From: Macrostomum hystrix
Taxonomy: Eukaryota; Platyhelminthes; Macrostomidae
DNA: 64,000 nucleotides
Direction: 5' to 3'
Assembly: GCA_950097015.1 (NCBI GenBank)
Contig: CATNEN010000039.1
Location: 744,001 to 808,000 of the forward strand
Shown here: piece by piece, positions 58,776 through 64,000 of the stretch
How the letters are laid out: each line of letters starts with the position of its first letter
Position numbering within the stretch: position 1 is the first letter of the stretch
The notes under the pieces: model-generated
Database searches by the model: none
The model's input: only the letters and a program-made list of their open reading frames with translations
Told to the model about the DNA's origin: nothing
Program-made: the position numbers and the translations under genes

Positions 58776-61700
58776 TCAGATGTAGTTGGACAGCCAGCGG
58801 AAGGCCTCACCGTAGCCCTGCCGCTTGAGGATGGAGCACATGAACAGCTCTAGTGGGCGCTGGGCCAGCTCGCTGCGGCTGCGGGCGTCACTTTTGCCGG
58901 TGGTGCGGCCGTGCAGACCCAAGTAATAGCGCAGCTCCTCCTCCGAGGCCGCGCCCGGCTTGTCGATCTTGTTGCCAAGCACCAGGATCGGGGCGCTGGC
59001 CACCTGCTCATCGGCTAGCAGATTGTTCAGCTCTTCGCTCGCCTCCTTTAGTCTGTTTTTTTATGGAGATTCCAGAGTAAAAAATTTAACTGGCGTTTAG
59101 ATGCCTATTTGGCCCATTTAGGCCTCTCAAAACCATTGGCAATATGTTAACATACGGAGGATCCTAGATAGACATAGGGATCTGGGAGCATTCTAGATAG
59201 AAATAGGGATCTGGGAGCATTCTAGATAGGCATAGGGATCTGGGAGCATTCTAGATAGACATAGGGATCTGGGAGCATTCTAGATAAAAATAGGGATCTG
59301 GGAGCATTCTAGATAGACCTAGGGATCTGGGAGCATTCTAGATAAAAATAGGGATCTGGGAGCATTCTAGATAGGCATAGGGATCTGGGAGCATTCTAGA
59401 TAGACATAAGGATCTGGGAGCATTCTAGATAGTCATAGGGATCTTGGAGCATTCTAGATAGACATAGGGATCTGGGAGCATTCTAGATAGACAAAGGGAT
59501 CTGGGAGCATTCTAAATAGACTTAGGGATTTGGGAACATTCCAGATAGACAAAGGGATCTGGGAGCATTCTAAATAGACTTAGGGATTTGGGAACATTCC
59601 AGATAGACAAAGGGATCTGGGAGCATTCTAAATAGACTTAGGGATTTGGGAACATTCCAGATAGACATAGGGATCTGGGAGCATTCTAGATAGACTAGGG
59701 ATCTGGGAGCATTCTAGATCAGGGGTGGGCAAACTCCGGCCCGCGGGCCAGATGCGGCCCTCGAAGCTCCCAAATCCGGCCCGTTGCCCCTTCTGACATC
59801 TACAGTGTCCTGTTTCATCTCTCTCGTGTCTAATATCTCCCGTGTCTCATCGCTCTCGTATCTAACCTCTTCCCTGTCTTATCTCTCCCGTGTCTAATCT
59901 CTCCCGTGTCTCATCGCTCTCGTATCTAATCTCTCCCGTGTCTAATTTCTCCCGTGTCTAATCTCTCCCGTGTTTAATCTCTCCCGTGTCTAATCTCTCC
60001 CATGTCTAATATCTCCCGTGTCTAATCTCTTCCCTGTCTAATCTCTCCCGTGTCTAATCTCTCCCGTGTCTAATCTCTCCCGTGTCTAATCTCTCCCGTG
60101 TCTAATCTCTCCCGTGTCTCATCTCTCTCGTGTCCCATCTTTCCTGTGTCTCATCTCTCCCGTGTCTAATCTCTCCCGTGTCTAATCTCTCCCGTGTCTA
60201 ATCTCTCCCGTGTCTCATCTCTCTCGTGTCCCATCTTTCCTGTGTCTCATCTCTCCCGTGTCTCATCTCTCCCCTATCTCATATTTATACAGTCAATGCG
60301 GCCCGCTGTCGTCTTTTAGGCTCTCTCTTTGGCCCGCCAGCAAATAAGTTTGCCCACCCCTGTTCTAGATAGACTAGGGATCTGAGAGCATTCCAAATAG
60401 ACTTAGGGATTTGGGAACATTCCAGATAGACAAAGGGATCTGGGAGCATTCTAAATAGACTTAGGGATTTGGGAACATTCTAGATTGACATAGGGACCTG
60501 AGAGCATTCTAGATAGACATAGGGATCTGGGAGCATTCTAGATATACTTAGGGATTTGGGAACATTCCAGATAGACAAAGGGATCTGGGAGCATTCTAAA
60601 AAGACTTAGGGATTTGGGAGCATTCTAGATTGACATAGGGATCTGGGAGCATTCTAAATTGACAAGTGGAGCTGGGAGGGTGATAACATTTTTATCATTT
60701 GTTTTTGTTGCTTTGATTATAAAAAGAGTTTAGTTTTTTATTTGCTGTTTTAAAAAAATAAAAAATTAATATAATTGCATGATCATGATCACACTAGTCA
60801 TTTTAGAAAACTGCACATAGATTATGCTGTATTATGCTATCAGTTATTTATTAGCCACAACCAACCAAAATTGTCTAACAAAATAGGAAAACTAGTGAGA
60901 CTAGGCCAGCAAATAGTAGAGCTCTAATTGACAAGCTCTGTGACTAGCTTGGAGTTAGATTATTGCTATAATTAGCTGAGTGCTAGGCCAGGTGTGAAAT
61001 TCACTTGATCAAACTGTAAATGTTTGAATAATAGAACCTGTAGTAGTCTGTAGGCAGGCACAAAAGTTAACTATTTTGTAAGATGAATTTGCAGTTTGAA
61101 AAAGTATTATTGAATATTGAGTATTGAAAGCAAGGAGGGGTCCATGGTTTTGAAGTGTGGTTTAGACACATTGCAGAGGAATTTTAACAGAGAGTTCTTC
61201 TTGCGCTTACTATAGTCTACAGTGTAGCAGTAACTAATTTCTATTGAATTCACTAAATACTCACAAGTCAGTTTGCTTAATTTGCTAAGGACAAGGTTTT
61301 TAGTGAATTTGTGAAATACAATATATTTTTTGTTCATAGAAGCATTCAATATTTAGTAAGGTAGTTGTTATTTGTCCGGTTAACCAGACAAATAGCCGTT
61401 TGATTATTTGTCCGGTTAACTGAGTTATAACTTATAACTAACATACATGTGCAACCTCCCAAATCTTAGCCGGCCGTGCAACTTAGTTTTTGCTCTCATT
61501 TGCGACTTAGTTCATTTTATTACTCTATTTACAACTTAGTTTGCTCTCATTTGCTCTCTTTTTCTCTCCCCTTTTTCCTTTTCTTCACGCCTTCCTTGTT
61601 TGTCCCTTGGTCCCCCCTTTGATTTTTTTGCGCTTGGTCTATTGGTTTTTGCGACTTACCTTGCTTGGCCCTTGTTTCACCTGGCCGGTTCGGCCGGGTG

Positions 61701-62970
61701 GGCCGGGTGTTGCGCATGTATGATAACTAAGTTATAAGGGGTTGTAGCGCTACCACGAGAACCTCTATCATTTGTAAGATAAAATAATTAACAAGCTGCA
61801 AAAGTACAGTCATTCAGATTTGAAGTTTGTGTCTCAAATTATTTTTGCTTATCAGCTAATTAAAAAAATTAAAACTATTTCCAGAAATTTGGTTGTTTTA
61901 GGGACTAACTTAGTTCAAGGGTATAGTTTGGTCTTTGTGAGGTCAAGACTCAAGATGGCTCTCAGCAGGGCAAGAGTGGTCTTTGGGAGGATCGTTGTTC
62001 CTGCTCGTTGAAAGGGGAGATATTAAGTCCTTGGGTGGTTAACCAGTTAACCAGACAAATAACAACTAGTTAGCATTTAGTAATAGCATTTTACTGATTC
62101 TGATTAAATCAAAATATTTAGTCAATTTAATTTGATTATTTGTCTTATTCCCAGGCCAAATGGCAGTTCAATTAATCATTATCCCACATTTTACTGGCCA
62201 GTCTTTTGAATATGCTAATAAATAAATAAAATATAATACTTCATTATGGGACTGTAGCCCTCATTGGAATATAGACTAGAGACAGAGTAATGAAAGGTGA
62301 AAATAAAATATATATTCTAGCCACTAAAACATTGTGCACTGTTCACTAACACAAGAATTTATAATTGATGATTTTTGAGGTAGGGTATTGGCTATTAAGG
62401 ATGTGAAGGACTAATATTTCACATCTATGCTTCTATAAAAAATTTAAGGCTACATTTGGAAGGGCAAAAGAAGAAAGAAGAACAAAGCAAATAAAGGTAC
62501 AAACAAAACTGGGAACTTTGCTACTGCTACACAATGCTAAAATGTCATGATTTTTTAGAAAACATATACAGTTGGAATGCATAATAATAGGCTATGCGCA
62601 ACATAAGTGCGGAACAGTATGAACAACATTTTTAACTAAAAAATGCTTACCTTTGTCGGTCCCATGCATCAACTATGAACACTATTCCATCAACAGCTGG
62701 AAAGTATGTCTTCCAGACTTTCCTTGCTTGCTCATGACCACCAAGATCAAATGTGGTAAACTTCATGCCACCAATCGATAGCTCTTCCGTGGTAGGATAG
62801 AGCGTTGGATTGTGCGTTCCCATTCGATCATCCTTAAGCATGTGAAGAAGTGTAGTCTTGCCTGCATTGTCTAGACCCAAGAAAACGAGCTTGCCGCTTT
62901 TCTTCCACAAGCCAAGGTAACCTAAAATTCCTGACACGGAGCCAGAAATCCAATCCCACCAGCCGCTCAT
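58776..62970 (-). CDS. SAR1: COPII coat GTPase SAR1
   Basis: Two minus-strand exons: 62970-62651 (ATG, GTAAGC donor) and 59052-58776 (acceptor AAACAG, TGA stop), joined in phase 2. The product is 198 residues, exactly the usual SAR1 length. Exon 1 has the hydrophobic N-terminal helix start (SGWWDWISG), the P-loop [10 protein letters not shown], the switch 1 region ([11 protein letters not shown]) and switch 2 ([12 protein letters not shown]). Exon 2 has NKID for guanine recognition and the family C-terminus [23 protein letters not shown]1 starts COPII vesicle formation on the ER by recruiting Sec23/24 after Sec12-driven GTP loading. The 3.6-kb intron carries a 29-bp minisatellite, a hAT-like element, and a TA-flanked element with a 281-bp MITE inside. 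Confidence 0.96.
59150..59719. repeat. 29-bp minisatellite in SAR1 intron (left part)
   Basis: About 19 copies of AGATAGACATAGGGATCTGG followed by GAGCATTCT, with AAATAGACTTAGGGATTTGG variants. It is interrupted by the element at 59720 and continues from 60363. Confidence 0.93.
59720..60362. mobile_element. Non-autonomous hAT-like element with an internal minisatellite (copy 2)
   Basis: Perfect 16-bp terminal inverted repeats (CAGGGGTGGGCAAACT and its complement) and a perfect 8-bp duplication TTCTAGAT at 59712-59719 and 60363-60370. CGGCCCGCGGGCCAG is near the left end and GCGGCCCGCTG near the right. The 470-bp middle is 16-bp repeats of GTCTAATCTCTCCCGT. It has no transposase. It inserted into the 29-bp minisatellite after that array had formed. 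Confidence 0.92.
60363..60672. repeat. 29-bp minisatellite in SAR1 intron (right part)
   Basis: Continuation of the array at 59150-59719 beyond the hAT-like insertion, same unit and variants. Confidence 0.92.
60673..61363. other. SAR1 intron, AT-rich part
   Basis: No exon or element recognised. Confidence 0.5.
61364..62066. mobile_element. TA-flanked element with GTTGTTATTTGTC ends, split by the MITE
   Basis: The left end GTTGTTATTTGTCCGG and right end CAGACAAATAACAAC are inverted and flanked by TA on both sides (61362-61363, 62067-62068). GGTTAAC palindromes repeat inside each end. Without the inserted 281-bp MITE and its duplication, the element is about 414 bp. A TA duplication suggests a Tc1/mariner-type non-autonomous element, but the assignment is tentative. 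Confidence 0.6.
61442..61722. mobile_element. 281-bp MITE, copy 2 (in SAR1 intron)
   Basis: Same length, ends and interior as 42702-42982 with only a handful of base changes, and in the same orientation. Its own perfect 8-bp duplication, ATAACTAA, lies at 61434-61441 and 61723-61730. Confidence 0.93.
62069..62650. other. SAR1 intron, part next to exon 1
   Basis: AT-rich intronic sequence leading to the exon 1 donor. Nothing else recognised. Confidence 0.5.
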
Positions 62971-63358
62971 GATAATAAATGTGGATTTTTTGTTTTGAAC
63001 AAACAATATTTACTGTTACTTAACAGCCTACCAAAAAGTGATTTGATGACGCACGCATAAATTTCTGGAAAAACAAATCTATAACAATGTGACGACTTAT
63101 AACAAAAAAAACGACACAACTTTGCGAAGATAACGTTCTTAGAAAATTAAAAGAAGAATTCTTTAAATAACAAAAATATAAATAAATTTTCTGCATATTC
63201 TTAAAAAACTTTACCTTATTAATACGTTTCCGTGAATCTATAAATTTATAGTCTCTATCTATTTCTCATCGCGGCTTTGATGCGCTCACCACTCCGTTCA
63301 ATGATTGTACGTGTAGTAACTTATCGATCTCTATCTTGTCATTGTCAGCTATGCGCAC
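62971..63358. other. SAR1 5' flank
   Basis: AT-rich region between the SAR1 start and the stop of the next minus-strand ORF. It presumably contains the SAR1 promoter; no defined motif could be called. Confidence 0.4.
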
Positions 63359-63598
63359 TCAGCTGTACCCCCTCAAAACCCACCCCTCCCTTATCGGTTT
63401 ATACCCCTTTTTAGCGTAATAAATAAACTGTTCAAGGCCTAGAGCTTCTACTGGAGCTTGTTGACCGTCACCTAAACCATCGCTCTTAAGTCCAAGTTTT
63501 TCACACTCGTAATTATAATGCTCGTGACAATGATCTTTTCCTATAGCAACGGCGATCGAGGTCTGGCGAAAACACGAGCTAACGTCGTTATTCACCAT
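63359..63598 (-). CDS. Small unknown protein (79 residues)
   Basis: Single minus-strand frame from the ATG at 63598 to a TGA at 63361-63359. The sequence looks natural: DHCHEHYNYECEKLGL, then APVEALGLEQFIYYAKKGYK, with a His/Cys cluster and a Tyr/Lys-rich end. No family recognised. The first ~21 codons and the upstream region lie in a 139-bp tandem duplication, so a second ATG with the same N-terminus exists at 63737. Confidence 0.45.
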   Translation of the reverse strand: MVNNDVSSCFRQTSIAVAIGKDHCHEHYNYECEKLGLKSDGLGDGQQAPVEALGLEQFIYYAKKGYKPIREGWVLRGYS

Positions 63599-63810
63599 TC
63601 TATTGGTGCAGTTAGTTTTTCAATAAGAACGAGAACTTCTTCTGAGAAAATAGTGTGTGTAACAAACACACATCTTTTCCTATAGCAACGGCGATCGAGG
63701 TCTGGCGAAAACACGAGCTAACGTCGTTACTCACCATTCTATTGGTGCAGTTAGTTTTTCAATAAGAACGAGAACTTCTTCTGAGAAAATAGTGTGTGTA
63801 ACAAACAGCA
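63533..63810. repeat. 139-bp tandem duplication over the 5' end of the small ORF
   Basis: Two copies, 63533-63671 and 63672-63810, both starting ATCTTTTCCTATAGCAACGG. They differ by one T/C change next to the start codon and by a few bases at the right border. Confidence 0.9.
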
Positions 63811-64000
63811 GAGATCAGCGCAATAATACGTATGGACCACGAGTAGTAGAATTAAGCTTCATTATTAGTGGTCTTCGATCAATGTATTTGTTCTCGCTCC
63901 GCCCTTCTAATGCCCCAATTCATTCGTGAGTATATATTGCTATGGAATAACAGTGCCAATGCATTACATATAACCCAGGGATAAATCGTTTTTATTTGCA
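63811..64000. other. Right edge of window
   Basis: No feature recognised. Confidence 0.3.

Overview
The window is nuclear DNA from a eukaryote, almost certainly an animal. Genes are split by GT-AG introns whose phases can be checked across each junction. The recognisable proteins are animal-type: a DENND2-like Rab GEF, a valyl-tRNA synthetase, complex I subunit NDUFA12, the spindle-midzone protein PRC1 and the COPII GTPase SAR1. Exons are GC-rich, while introns and spacers are AT-rich or made of tandem repeats. A free-living flatworm or similar spiralian would fit this style, but the species call is only a guess.

Layout. DENND2-like gene, + strand, three exons, 163-3411. Valyl-tRNA synthetase, + strand, ten exons found, 4924-15795, with the N-terminal exon(s) not found; its seventh intron holds an antisense two-exon gene with a LIM-like zinc site (10898-12153). 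An unrecognised polyglutamine/coiled-coil gene, - strand, 16354-20759, converges on the synthetase. From 19.5 to 25.3 kb there are mostly repeat arrays and a hAT-like element. NDUFA12, + strand, 25667-28476, has a tiny first exon and a 2.4-kb intron carrying a transposon. An 8.4-kb satellite of 20-bp units fills 29.2-37.6 kb, followed by ten indistinguishable 80-bp repeats (38.2-39.0 kb), a Gypsy integrase remnant (~40 kb) and a broken Gypsy LTR element with intact LTR boundaries (41646-46515, - strand). PRC1, + strand, seven exons, lies at 47089-52146. The right end holds a possible small two-exon gene (56.6-57.0 kb), SAR1 (- strand, 58776-62970) and a short unknown ORF whose 5' end is tandemly duplicated (63.4-63.8 kb).

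The dominant theme is tandem repetition. About 30 separate mini- or microsatellite arrays with unrelated units (14 to 80 bp) make up roughly 40% of the window by my rough addition, and they occupy most introns. Several start at or next to a 5' splice site, and several carry a splice-donor-like GTGAG in every unit. Most of the longest open frames in the window are translations of these arrays and are not genes.

Mobile DNA: one Gypsy element with a 5-bp target duplication; two copies of a 281-bp MITE with perfect 8-bp duplications (one inside the Gypsy element, one inside another element in the SAR1 intron); two hAT-like elements with CAGGGGT ends, each carrying its own internal minisatellite; a 575-bp element in the NDUFA12 intron; and a TA-flanked element. 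Gene models were assembled by eye from open frames, splice consensus and phase, without transcript data.
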